Source: Pseudomonadota bacterium (GTDB lineage: Bacteria; Pseudomonadota; Gammaproteobacteria; Burkholderiales; Casimicrobiaceae). From it: a stretch of 33,596 nt of DNA. A program made the position numbers and the translations under genes. The DNA lies in NCBI GenBank assembly GCA_018241745.1, contig JAFEDG010000013.1, forward strand, positions 1 through 33,596, in the 5' to 3' direction. The notes beneath the pieces were generated by a model. The model made no database searches. It saw only the letters and a program-made list of their open reading frames with translations, and was not told the DNA's origin. Below are positions 17,438 to 24,678 of the stretch, one piece after another (position 1 is the first letter of the stretch; each line of letters starts with the position of its first letter).

Positions 17438-17856
17438 TCGGGAAGCGCCTACGCCGGATTGCGCGCGTTGCAGCACTGCGCGCGGAAGCGATCGTCGCGC
17501 TCGGGCGCGTCCGGCGCCGCGGCCGGTCCATCCGCTACGACAAGGCCGCAACCGGCGTGATCGGCACGCGCGATGCCGGAGCGGATGCGGCCGCGGTCGA
17601 CGAACTCGCGGCGGCAGTCGCGTTCGCCGCGCGGCGGCCGGGCACGACGTGCGTGGATCGGGCCACCGTCCTGTGGGGAATGCTCGACCGTCGCGGCTTG
17701 CCGGCGCGGATGCGGATCGGCTACCGCTACGCAGCGGGTGTCTTCGAGGCGCATGCGTGGGTCGAATGCGGGGGGCATACGTTCGGCGAGGTCCCCGCCG
17801 ACGGGCGCAGCTACCGTCCCTTCGACGACGCCGTGGTGCCGCGGCCCGCCAAATAG
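17434..17856 (+). CDS. Lasso peptide leader peptidase (transglutaminase-fold, B2)
   Basis: A 140-residue protein of the McjB C-terminal / transglutaminase-like family that cleaves the leader after the Thr-x pair so the freed core can be cyclised. The catalytic Cys73 is in GTTCVDRATVLWGML, His107 in FEAHAWVECGG, and a candidate Asp123 in EVPADGRSYRPF. The GTG at 17434 overlaps the B1 stop. A longer same-frame extension over B1 is out-of-frame noise. It is the last gene of the upstream half of the split cluster; a hairpin terminator follows 15 bp later. Confidence 0.9.
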   Translation: MIGKRLRRIARVAALRAEAIVALGRVRRRGRSIRYDKAATGVIGTRDAGADAAAVDELAAAVAFAARRPGTTCVDRATVLWGMLDRRGLPARMRIGYRYAAGVFEAHAWVECGGHTFGEVPADGRSYRPFDDAVVPRPAK

Positions 17857-17871
17857 CAAGGTCCGCCCAAC

Positions 17872-17895
17872 AAAAAGGGCCCTCGCGGGCCCTTT
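17872..17895 (-). terminator. Intrinsic terminator between B2 and the IPTL-type gene
   Basis: A perfect 9-bp stem AAAGGGCCC / GGGCCCTTT around a TCGC loop (17874-17895). Read on the minus strand it is followed by a T-run (the AAAAA at 17872-17876 on plus), so it best terminates the minus-strand gene; it may also act weakly on the B1-B2 transcript. Confidence 0.85.
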
Positions 17896-17914
17896 CGACG
17901 GACAGGCTGCCGAA

Positions 17915-18610
17915 TCAGCGCTTCGATCGCGCAAGCGCTCCTGCGCTTCCGAACGCTAGGAGCAGCGCCATCGCTGCCAACAGCAGCGGCGACAGCGTCG
18001 GCACCGGCACGGTGTACCCGGTCACGGTTCCCTTCGCTGCCCCGAATTCCGCAATCGCCATGAATTGCGGGTCGTCGCTGTGGATGGCGATCGACTTGAT
18101 GGTCTGGTGAGGGTCGTCGCTGTAGAACGCGAGCCCGGTGGCGCCGCCGAAACCGGTAACCGTGACCGGCCCCAGGACCTCGCCGCTGTTGGTCGTGAGC
18201 GTGACCTCGCTGGTGTCGAACGTGTAGCCCTCGTAATACACGTAGAACGCCGCCGTCACGGGGGGCATTATCAGCGTGGCGTCCGTACCCGACATCGTTC
18301 CTGCGAACCGGAATACCGCACCCGTGTAGCCATGGCTCCACGTGTACCACGTGGTGGGAACGGTAAACTTGGTTGCCGGCGTGGAAAACGCAAGCGACCC
18401 ACCGATCGGCGATGGCAGCGACGATACGCTCGCGTTGTCGGCGATGGCATTCTGCACGGTTACGTCGAACGGCGACACCGTGTATGACCCAAGCGTCGTC
18501 GGCGGCGCGGACGTGCCCAGGTTGACGCTGAAGATCGTCGCATGAACGGACGTGGCGGCCATGAAGCCTGCCATCCCCAGCGCAAAAGCGTAGCGTTTGG
18601 TGAAGCGCAT
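17915..18610 (-). CDS. Secreted protein with IPTL-CTERM-like sorting tail, inserted in the lasso cluster
   Basis: A 231-residue protein of unknown function, oriented against its neighbours. A signal peptide (about 1-24, ending near SVHA) is followed by a Thr/Ser/Gly/Val-rich beta-type region (WYTWSHGYTGAVFRFAGTMSG, VTGFGGATGLAFYSDDPHQTI) like the extracellular domains of PEP-CTERM proteins. The tail is tripartite: VPTLS (203-207), a hydrophobic helix, and the basic end RSKR, close to the IPTL-CTERM form normally processed by an exosortase of the XrtH kind. The ATG at 18610 has GGGAG four bases upstream on its strand. It separates B1-B2 from the cyclase gene. Confidence 0.82.
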   Translation of the reverse strand: MRFTKRYAFALGMAGFMAATSVHATIFSVNLGTSAPPTTLGSYTVSPFDVTVQNAIADNASVSSLPSPIGGSLAFSTPATKFTVPTTWYTWSHGYTGAVFRFAGTMSGTDATLIMPPVTAAFYVYYEGYTFDTSEVTLTTNSGEVLGPVTVTGFGGATGLAFYSDDPHQTIKSIAIHSDDPQFMAIAEFGAAKGTVTGYTVPVPTLSPLLLAAMALLLAFGSAGALARSKR

Positions 18611-18808
18611 AAATCTCCCGTTGTGCGTTGAGGGGATGGCGAAGCGGCCCTGCGCGGGAATCCCGACTTGCCAAGACGCAAAAACGCATCCTGATCATCG
18701 GCGAGGATGCCGCCTGCATGCAAGCGGAAATTCCTTGCGAAGCAGTTGGTTGCGCGCGCCATGTTGTAATTTGGATACGCAGACGCAACGCATCTTCACG
18801 TCGACGAC
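18611..18808. promoter_or_regulatory. Divergent regulatory region between IPTL-type gene and lasso cyclase
   Basis: No gene is seen. The region contains two dyads, CGGGA-A-TCCCG (18655-18665) and GCATCC/GGATGC with a 13-base loop (18686-18710), and an AT-richer stretch (around 18762-18778, GTTGTAATTTGGATAC) just before the cyclase gene that could hold a -10 element. It should carry the promoters for the C-A-K-N-D half of the cluster and for the opposite gene. No known riboswitch class is recognised. Confidence 0.4.
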
Positions 18809-20698
18809 ATGATCCTCGGCATTGCCGGCAACACCCAACACCCTGCCTGGCGCGACAGTATCGCGCGCTGGCAGACGCGGGTGTCCGCGTCCCACCGCGG
18901 CGATGCGGCAGACGTAACGCACAGCGCCTGGTTCGCCGCCAGCGGCTCGCAGGCGACCGTCGGCGGCTTGACGGACGGGGCATGTCCGGTCCTCGCCGCG
19001 TGGGATGGGGTCGAGTATCGCGCGGGTCCGCCGGCTGCGACCCATGTCGCGGCGTGTCCTGCGTCGTTGCTGGAGGACGGCGCCACCGATGGGGCGCTCG
19101 CGCGGCTCAACGGCGATTTCCGCGTCGCGACGTGGCATCGCGCGGAGCACCGCATCGAGCTCGCCACGGACGCATTCGCGCAGCGGCCGCTGTACTTCGC
19201 CTGGGACCGGCGCGCCGACGTGCTGGCGTTCGCCGGCTCGACATCGCTGTTGCGCGCGCTCCCCTGGGTGGGCGCCGTCGTTGACGACGAGGTTGTCGTC
19301 GACCTGTTGCTCGACGCCAACTGGCCGCTCGAGCGGACGCCTTTCCGCGGCATCCGGTTCGTGCCGCCCGGCCACCGCGTCGAATGGAGGTGCGGCGACG
19401 GAACGCCGCCGCGCTATACGCGTTACTGGCGGCCGCGGATCGCGGTCGAGCGCTATCGCTCGCGCGACGAGTTCGTCGAGGCATTCCGCGACGACGCGCG
19501 TGCAGCCGTCGCCGATCGCATGCGGCTCGCCACGCGCGGCACCGCGATCCTGATGAGCGGCGGCTACGATTCGACGGCCATCGCCGGCATCGCGGCCACG
19601 ATCGGCCGCAGCGACCGTACCGGCGTCGCGCCCGCGCACACGGTGTCGGCCGTCTTCGCCGGACTCCCGTGCGACGAGTCGGCGCGCATATCGTCGATGC
19701 GTGCGTACACCGGGTTGCCGGGCGTCGACATCGACGGGCTGGCGCTTGCCCTCGACGTCGGTGTCGTCGAGCGCCAGGTGGCGGCGACGGATTTCCCGCT
19801 GTTCAATCTCCAGGCATCGCTGCTGGACGCGCAACTGGACGCCGCCGAGACTCTTGGATGCGACCTCGTGTTGATGGGCGCCGGCGGCGATGAGCTCGCG
19901 ACCGACGTCGCGTACGAGCGGGACTATTTTGCCCAGCGGGGGTGGCTCGAAGTATTGCAGGTTGCCCGCTACCTTCGTCCGCTGCGACCGCGGCCGGCAT
20001 CGACACTCGATGTCGCGCGTGCGCTGCTGCGCGACCGGATTCCCCAGCGGGCCAAGGCGATCGTGCGACCCGCGAGGCGCTGGCTCGCCGGGCGTCGCCC
20101 GGATCCGCGAGAGGCGTGGCTGCAACCGCAATGGCAGCCCCGGCCGGTGCGCCGGGCCGCAGACGTGCCCGGCGTTGCGCCCATTCGCCTCGATGGCGCG
20201 GATCATTTCCAGCGCACGGTCTGGCAGAACCTGCAGGGCGCGCAGACGCAATTCGGGCAACGCGTCACCGCCCAGGACGTGCTGCGACGCGGACTCGGTT
20301 ATGGCGCGCCGCTGCTCGATCGTCGCCTGTTCGAGCGCGTGCTGGGCGCCGAACCACAGTGGCTGCCTCGTACTCATCATGCTGGGCAGTACAAGCCGCT
20401 GCTGGCCGCGGCCTTCCGCCGGGACGTGGCGCCGGGCCTGATGGAGGCGCGCTGGAAAGTGGAATTCGGCGCCTACAACCGGATGCTCATGTCGCGCGCG
20501 CTCGCAGGCCTGCGCAGCTGGATGGACGCGGGCACGTGGCGCAGCGAGCGCTTCGTTTCCCGGCATGCCGCCGCCCGCATGGCCGAGGCGCTGCAGGACA
20601 GTGGCGGGCAGGCGGATACACTACATCGCAGGCTTTACAGTATCATCGGTACCGAGGCGTGGCTTCGCCATGTTCACGCCAGCGGGGGTGATGAATGA
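18809..20698 (+). CDS. Lasso peptide cyclase (asparagine-synthetase-like, C)
   Basis: A 629-residue homologue of asparagine synthetase B. In lasso systems it activates the Asp/Glu side chain with ATP and condenses it with the N-terminus of the core to close the macrolactam ring. The N-terminal Ntn-hydrolase-like domain (about 1-200, with LNGDFRVATW and DAFAQRPLYF) lacks the Cys2 nucleophile (it starts MILG), so it cannot use glutamine, as in other lasso cyclases. The synthetase domain carries the PP-loop ATP motif LMSGGYDST (Ser250-Ser255) and a GAGGDELATD motif near residue 360. The 3' end overlaps the precursor start (ATGA). Confidence 0.93.
   Translation: MILGIAGNTQHPAWRDSIARWQTRVSASHRGDAADVTHSAWFAASGSQATVGGLTDGACPVLAAWDGVEYRAGPPAATHVAACPASLLEDGATDGALARLNGDFRVATWHRAEHRIELATDAFAQRPLYFAWDRRADVLAFAGSTSLLRALPWVGAVVDDEVVVDLLLDANWPLERTPFRGIRFVPPGHRVEWRCGDGTPPRYTRYWRPRIAVERYRSRDEFVEAFRDDARAAVADRMRLATRGTAILMSGGYDSTAIAGIAATIGRSDRTGVAPAHTVSAVFAGLPCDESARISSMRAYTGLPGVDIDGLALALDVGVVERQVAATDFPLFNLQASLLDAQLDAAETLGCDLVLMGAGGDELATDVAYERDYFAQRGWLEVLQVARYLRPLRPRPASTLDVARALLRDRIPQRAKAIVRPARRWLAGRRPDPREAWLQPQWQPRPVRRAADVPGVAPIRLDGADHFQRTVWQNLQGAQTQFGQRVTAQDVLRRGLGYGAPLLDRRLFERVLGAEPQWLPRTHHAGQYKPLLAAAFRRDVAPGLMEARWKVEFGAYNRMLMSRALAGLRSWMDAGTWRSERFVSRHAAARMAEALQDSGGQADTLHRRLYSIIGTEAWLRHVHASGGDE
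20684..20691 (+). promoter_or_regulatory. Ribosome binding site of the lasso precursor
   Basis: GGGGGTGA, inside the last codons of the cyclase gene, closely matches the Shine-Dalgarno core GGAGGTGA and lies three bases before the precursor ATG at 20695. It supports this start over the nearby out-of-frame ATG at 20691. Confidence 0.6.
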
Positions 20699-20865
20699 CG
20701 ACGACGAAATCGAACGACACGGCGGACCGCGACGCGCAAGCGACGCCGGACCGCAAGACGTACACCGCGCCCCGCATTGGTTGGCTCGGCGGGTTCCGTG
20801 AACGCACGCTGTCAGGCGGCAGTGGCGCACCCGACACGAATCAATCCAAGGGCATTCCGACCTGA
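20695..20865 (+). CDS. Lasso peptide precursor (A), predicted core SGGSGAPDTNQSKGIPT
   Basis: A 56-residue precursor, too small for many gene finders. The leader (1-39) ends with the RRE-recognition pattern YxxPxIxxxGxxxxxT, matched exactly by Tyr23, Pro26, Ile28, Gly32 and Thr38. Thr38 is the conserved penultimate leader residue, so cleavage is predicted after Leu39. The core (40-56) starts with Ser and has one acidic residue, Asp47, at core position 8. It can therefore form only one ring, Ser1 to Asp8 (8 members). There is no Cys, so this would be a class II lasso peptide. The tail TNQSKGIPT has no aromatic residue to act as a steric plug and ends in Thr. The ATG overlaps the cyclase stop. 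Function follows from motif and context; activity is untested. Confidence 0.9.
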   Translation: MTTTKSNDTADRDAQATPDRKTYTAPRIGWLGGFRERTLSGGSGAPDTNQSKGIPT

Positions 20866-20912
20866 CGTCGTGGGCCGCGCCCGCGACCGCCGGCGCAGCG
20901 TGCCACCGCATC

Positions 20913-21686
20913 GTGTTGCGGCAACACGTTCCCTTCGCGCTCACGCGCCGCGCTGAAGGCGACTACAGCGTCGACTGCGACAGCGACGCGCTTTTCCGCC
21001 TCGCCCCGGGCACCACCACCATTCGCATCACGGACGGGGTGGAGCAGCGCTTCCCGCTGTTCGACGTGATCCGGTGGGCCGCGCCCCTCGTATGCGCGCA
21101 ATTCGGGATCGCGTTCCTGCACGCTGCCGCGGTGGCGAGCGCAGATCGCGCGTTCGTGTTCATGGGGCAGGGCGGCGCGGGCAAGTCGACGCTCGCGCGG
21201 CTGCTCGCGGACGCCGGCGCCCGGCCGCTCGCGGACGACGCGCTGATCTGCGCACCCGACGGGAGCGTTGCGGCGGGAACCGAGCGCGACTTCCGCGCAT
21301 GGTGCGAGGCCGCAGCGTCCTCCGCCGCAGCTTCGCGTTGCGTGGACTTCCAGGACCTGGTGGACCGCCTCGAGCGCGGCTTCGGAGCGACGTCGCCGCC
21401 GCGGATGCCCGTGGACACGATACTGTTCCTGGGCTTGCCACGCGCGCCCGCGGGTCGCCAGGGCGCCGTAGCGCTGTCGGCGGCCGAGGGTTTTCACCGT
21501 CTCGTGCAGCAGGCCTTTGGTGCGATCCCCGATGCGCGCACGTGGTCGCGCGAGGCGGGCCATTACGGCCGGCTCGCCGCGACAGCGCGCTGCTGGTCCG
21601 TGCACGTCGTCGACGGCCTCGATGCACTCGCCACGGCCATTCGGCGGGCGCCGAGCGAGGTCGTGCCCGGCTGGCCGCAGCACTGA
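20913..21686 (+). CDS. HPr-kinase-like protein of the lasso cluster (K)
   Basis: A 257-residue protein with an HprK-type kinase fold. The P-loop GQGGAGKST (residues 85-93, Lys91), a preceding His in FLHAAAV (His70), and the Asp pair in PLADDALI (108-109) follow the HPr kinase plan. It lacks the N-terminal HPr kinase regulatory half. Relatives in lasso clusters such as that of paeninodin phosphorylate the C-terminal Ser of the precursor; here the C-terminal residue is Thr, so Thr56 or another hydroxyl residue would be the target. The first standard start is GTG 20913. A CTG at 20862 overlapping the precursor stop would extend the protein by 17 residues and cannot be excluded. Confidence 0.87.
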   Translation: MLRQHVPFALTRRAEGDYSVDCDSDALFRLAPGTTTIRITDGVEQRFPLFDVIRWAAPLVCAQFGIAFLHAAAVASADRAFVFMGQGGAGKSTLARLLADAGARPLADDALICAPDGSVAAGTERDFRAWCEAAASSAAASRCVDFQDLVDRLERGFGATSPPRMPVDTILFLGLPRAPAGRQGAVALSAAEGFHRLVQQAFGAIPDARTWSREAGHYGRLAATARCWSVHVVDGLDALATAIRRAPSEVVPGWPQH

Positions 21687-21697
21687 CGACGTTCGCC

Positions 21698-22858
21698 GTG
21701 CCCAGCCCCGTCGTGCTGCCGTCGCGAGAAGCGCTGCTGGCGTGCCTCGAGCGCGAATTGCCCGCGGCGGGCAGCGACGACGCGTTGTTCGCGCGCGCGC
21801 GATTCCACGGCGTCACCTCGCTGCTGTACACGCTCCCGGAGGCGGCCCGCAGGGGACGCTGCGCCGACGCGTCCGCGTTCATGCAGGCCTGCCGCCGCGA
21901 CGCCGTGGACATCTCGATGTGGGAACTCGCGCATCGCGAGGAACTCGCGCGCGTCCTGGCAGCGCTTCACCTCGCGGGCGTCGACGCCTTGCTGCTCAAG
22001 GGCACGCCGCTGTCGTTCACGCACTATGCGCAGGCGGTGCAGCGCGACCGTGGCGACACGGATATCCTGGTTCCGGAGGACCGCCGCGACGTCGCACTGC
22101 AGGTGCTGGAGCGCGAAGGGTATCGGCGGGGCGTAGGCGTCTCCGGGCGCTTCATCTCGTACCAGGCGGACCTCGTGCGGGTCGACCGGCGAGGCGCGCG
22201 TCATCACGTCGACCTGCACTGGCGCATCAACAACTCGCAGATCCTCGCGCCCACGCTGTCATTCGCCGAGCTCGCCGCGCATGCGATCGCCGTCCCGGAG
22301 TTGGGCCCGCATGCGCGCGCGCCGTCGCCGCCGTACGCGCTGCTGTTCGCAGCGATGCATCGCGCGGGCCACGTGGATGCACCGTACCGCGTCGGCGACG
22401 AGGCACATGCCGGGGGCGATCGCCTGATCTGGCTGCTGGACATCCACCTGTTGACGGCAGCGCTGACGGCCGGCGAACAGCACGCGTTCGTCGGGCTGGC
22501 GCGCGCAAAGGCACTGACCGCGGTGTGCAGCGAAGCGCTGGCTGCCACGGTGCGCGCGTTCGGCACCGCCGTGCCACCTGCACTCGTGGCGGGGCTCGCC
22601 AACGCGCCGACGCCGGAGCGGTCGGCGGTGTTGCTGACCGCGTCGGCGTGGCGGCACGCGCTCGCGGAGTTGCGCGCGCTGCCGCGATGGCGCGACCGCG
22701 CGGCGCTCATCGGCGAGCACCTGTTCCCGCCACCGGCGTACATGCGCGAACGCTACGCGGACGGTCGCTTGCGCTGGCTCCCGTGGCTCTATGCAAGGCG
22801 CTTGGGGCGCGCGATCCGGCGCACGTCGCCTGGCGTCCCCTCGCGGTGGCGCACGTGA
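21698..22858 (+). CDS. Nucleotidyltransferase-family protein of the lasso cluster (N)
   Basis: A 386-residue member of the uncharacterised nucleotidyltransferase family (NTP_transf_5 type). Diagnostic features are LLLKGTPLSFTHYA (Lys101), the acidic metal-binding pair in RDRGDTDILVP (Asp120, Asp122) and VDLHWRINN. Family members recur beside HprK-like kinases in lasso clusters and may extend or alter the phosphate added by the kinase; the exact chemistry is inference. The GTG at 21698 is the first standard start, 11 bp after the K stop. A CTG at 21683 overlaps that stop, as at the K gene. Confidence 0.85.
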   Translation: MPSPVVLPSREALLACLERELPAAGSDDALFARARFHGVTSLLYTLPEAARRGRCADASAFMQACRRDAVDISMWELAHREELARVLAALHLAGVDALLLKGTPLSFTHYAQAVQRDRGDTDILVPEDRRDVALQVLEREGYRRGVGVSGRFISYQADLVRVDRRGARHHVDLHWRINNSQILAPTLSFAELAAHAIAVPELGPHARAPSPPYALLFAAMHRAGHVDAPYRVGDEAHAGGDRLIWLLDIHLLTAALTAGEQHAFVGLARAKALTAVCSEALAATVRAFGTAVPPALVAGLANAPTPERSAVLLTASAWRHALAELRALPRWRDRAALIGEHLFPPPAYMRERYADGRLRWLPWLYARRLGRAIRRTSPGVPSRWRT

Positions 22859-22865
22859 TCCCGAC

Positions 22866-24536
22866 ATGACGGCCGGCGGCACGCGCCCCGCGGTGGCGCG
22901 GATGTGGGCGTTCGCGGCGGGCGAACGCGGCGCGCTGATGCTGGGGACGTCGCTGCTGCTGCTCGCGAGCGCGGCGACGCTCGGCATACCGTGGGCCGGC
23001 GGACGGTTTGCCGAGGCGGTCATGGCGAGCGCCCAGGGGCAAGCGGTCGCCAGCGGCCCGCCGCCGATCGGACCGCTGCTGGGCGTCCTGCTCGCCTTCA
23101 TTGCCGTGCAGATCGGCGCGCACGCGTGGGGCGGCTACGTCGTGGCCGGTGCAGTGGAGCGCGTGGTGAGCGGCATGCGCATCGCGGTCTACGAGCGGCT
23201 CGTCGCGCTGCCGCTGGCGTTCCACGAGGCGCGGCGCCACGGCGAAACCGTGGCGCTGGTGACGCACGATGCGCACGTGGTCGGCGCGTATGCGGGAACG
23301 ACGCTGCTCGCCGTCATCCCGATGCTGGTGACGGTGACAGGCGCGGCCGGGCTGATGCTGCACATCGACGCGCGGCTCTCGCTCGTCGCGCTGGCCGCGA
23401 TTCCGCTGCTGTTCGTCGCGCTCAAGGCAGGCAGGCGATGGCAGCGGCCACTCGCGGTCGCGCTGCGCGACGAGGAGACGAAGCTCGCGGGCCTCGTGAC
23501 CGAGCGCCTCAGCGTATTGCCGGCCATCAAGACGTTCGGGCGCGAGGCTGCGGAAGGTGCAGCGTTCCGCGCGCAGGCCACGCGCCTGCTGGCGTTGACG
23601 CTGCGGCGCCTGCGGGTCGATGCACTGCTGGCGCCCGGCTTGCAGCTCGCGGCCGCAGTGGCCGTCATCGCCGTGCTGTGGCTGGCCTACGACGGCGTGA
23701 TGCACGGGAGCATCGCGCCGGCCAACCTCGTCGCGTTCCTGCTCTACGGGCAGCTGATGCTGCGGCCGGTCGCAGGACTCTCCAATGTCTACGGGGCGAC
23801 GCAAACGGCGAAGGCATCCCTGGCGCGCGTGCTCGAGGTGCTGGACGAGCCCGGCGAGCCCCTCGCGGGCAGCGTGGCCGGCGAGCGGCCGACACGGGCC
23901 GCAGACATCGTGTTCGAGCGCGTCTCGTTCAGCTACCCGGGCCGGCCCGCATTGTTCGACGGACTCGACGCGCGGTTTGCCGGTGGCGGGATCACCGCGC
24001 TCGTGGGGCCCAACGGCGCGGGCAAGAGCACGCTGCTGCGCCTGCTCGCACGCCTCGATGCGCCGCAGGCGGGATGCATTCGCGTCGGCGACGTCGACAT
24101 CGCCAGCCTGCCGCTGGACGCCGTACGCGGCGCGCTCGGCGTCGTGCCGCAGACGGTCGCGCTGCTGAACGCCTCGATCAGGGACAACATCGCGTTCGGC
24201 CGTGACGACGCGGACGACGCGCAGATCGAGCGTGCCGCGCGACTCGCGCTGGCGCACGACTTCATCGCGCGGCTCCCGCAGCGTTACGCGACGGTGATCG
24301 GCGATCGCGGCGTGCGCCTCTCCGGAGGCCAGCAGCAGCGCATCGCGCTGGCGCGCGCGCTGCTGAAGGACCCGCCGATCCTCGTGTTCGACGAAGCGAC
24401 GGCGATGTTCGACGAGGTCGCCGAACAGGCCTTCTTCGCGTCGTGCAGCGGCGCATTGCGGGGCCGCACCGTCATCGTCATCACGCACCGGCCCGCGGGA
24501 CTCGCCGCGGCAGATCACGTCGTGCGGCTCGGCTGA
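22866..24536 (+). CDS. Lasso peptide ABC exporter, fused membrane and ATPase domains (D)
   Basis: A 556-residue half-transporter with an N-terminal six-helix membrane domain (about 10-330) and a C-terminal ATPase. Walker A GPNGAGKST (381-389), the Q-loop region VVPQTVALL, the signature LSGGQQQR (485-492), Walker B ILVFDEAT (505-512) and the switch His in VIVITHRPAG are intact. It lacks an N-terminal C39 peptidase domain, as expected when leader removal is done by B1/B2. The ATG at 22866 begins shortly after the N gene. It most probably exports the mature lasso peptide across the inner membrane and may give self-immunity. Confidence 0.9.
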   Translation: MTAGGTRPAVARMWAFAAGERGALMLGTSLLLLASAATLGIPWAGGRFAEAVMASAQGQAVASGPPPIGPLLGVLLAFIAVQIGAHAWGGYVVAGAVERVVSGMRIAVYERLVALPLAFHEARRHGETVALVTHDAHVVGAYAGTTLLAVIPMLVTVTGAAGLMLHIDARLSLVALAAIPLLFVALKAGRRWQRPLAVALRDEETKLAGLVTERLSVLPAIKTFGREAAEGAAFRAQATRLLALTLRRLRVDALLAPGLQLAAAVAVIAVLWLAYDGVMHGSIAPANLVAFLLYGQLMLRPVAGLSNVYGATQTAKASLARVLEVLDEPGEPLAGSVAGERPTRAADIVFERVSFSYPGRPALFDGLDARFAGGGITALVGPNGAGKSTLLRLLARLDAPQAGCIRVGDVDIASLPLDAVRGALGVVPQTVALLNASIRDNIAFGRDDADDAQIERAARLALAHDFIARLPQRYATVIGDRGVRLSGGQQQRIALARALLKDPPILVFDEATAMFDEVAEQAFFASCSGALRGRTVIVITHRPAGLAAADHVVRLG

Positions 24537-24678
24537 CCTTTCGTCCCCGACGAACGGTCATGCGATGTCCATGCGGGCGGCGGGGCCGGGCGCGAATTCT
24601 TCACAATCGATGTCCCCGCACGGCACGCATCGTGCATACACTCTCAGGTTCGGGAATTCGCGTCTGATTTCGTTGCCC
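24537..24678. promoter_or_regulatory. Intergenic region upstream of the exopolysaccharide operon
   Basis: Holds no gene. A 9-bp inverted repeat (CGCGAATTC at 24591-24599, GAATTCGCG at 24654-24662) encloses a smaller dyad GCACG-CAT-CGTGC (24623-24635). A TTCACA at 24600-24605 could be part of a -35 box, but no well-spaced -10 is seen. This is the likely control region of the operon. Confidence 0.4.

Noticed and set aside
18611..18760. Cyclic-di-GMP riboswitch upstream of the IPTL-type gene
   Set aside because: An ACGCAAA-like string is present (about 18676-18682), but it is on the wrong strand for that gene and the paired elements and second conserved block are absent.
18809..20698. Housekeeping asparagine synthetase B
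   Set aside because: No Cys at position 2, divergent N-terminal domain, and overlap with a lasso precursor next to kinase and exporter genes.
20691..20801. Alternative small frame starting MNDDDEIERH four bases before the lasso precursor start
   Set aside because: It lacks the leader motif and any core-like pattern, and merely overlaps the precursor in another frame.
20913..21686. Canonical HPr kinase/phosphorylase of carbon regulation
   Set aside because: The N-terminal HPr kinase domain is missing and the gene sits inside the lasso cluster after the precursor, so a peptide kinase role is more likely.
22866..24536. Lipid A or polysaccharide ABC exporter (MsbA-like) belonging to the exopolysaccharide operon
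   Set aside because: It follows the lasso N gene closely and is separated from the polysaccharide genes by 142 bp; lasso exporters of this domain layout are standard.
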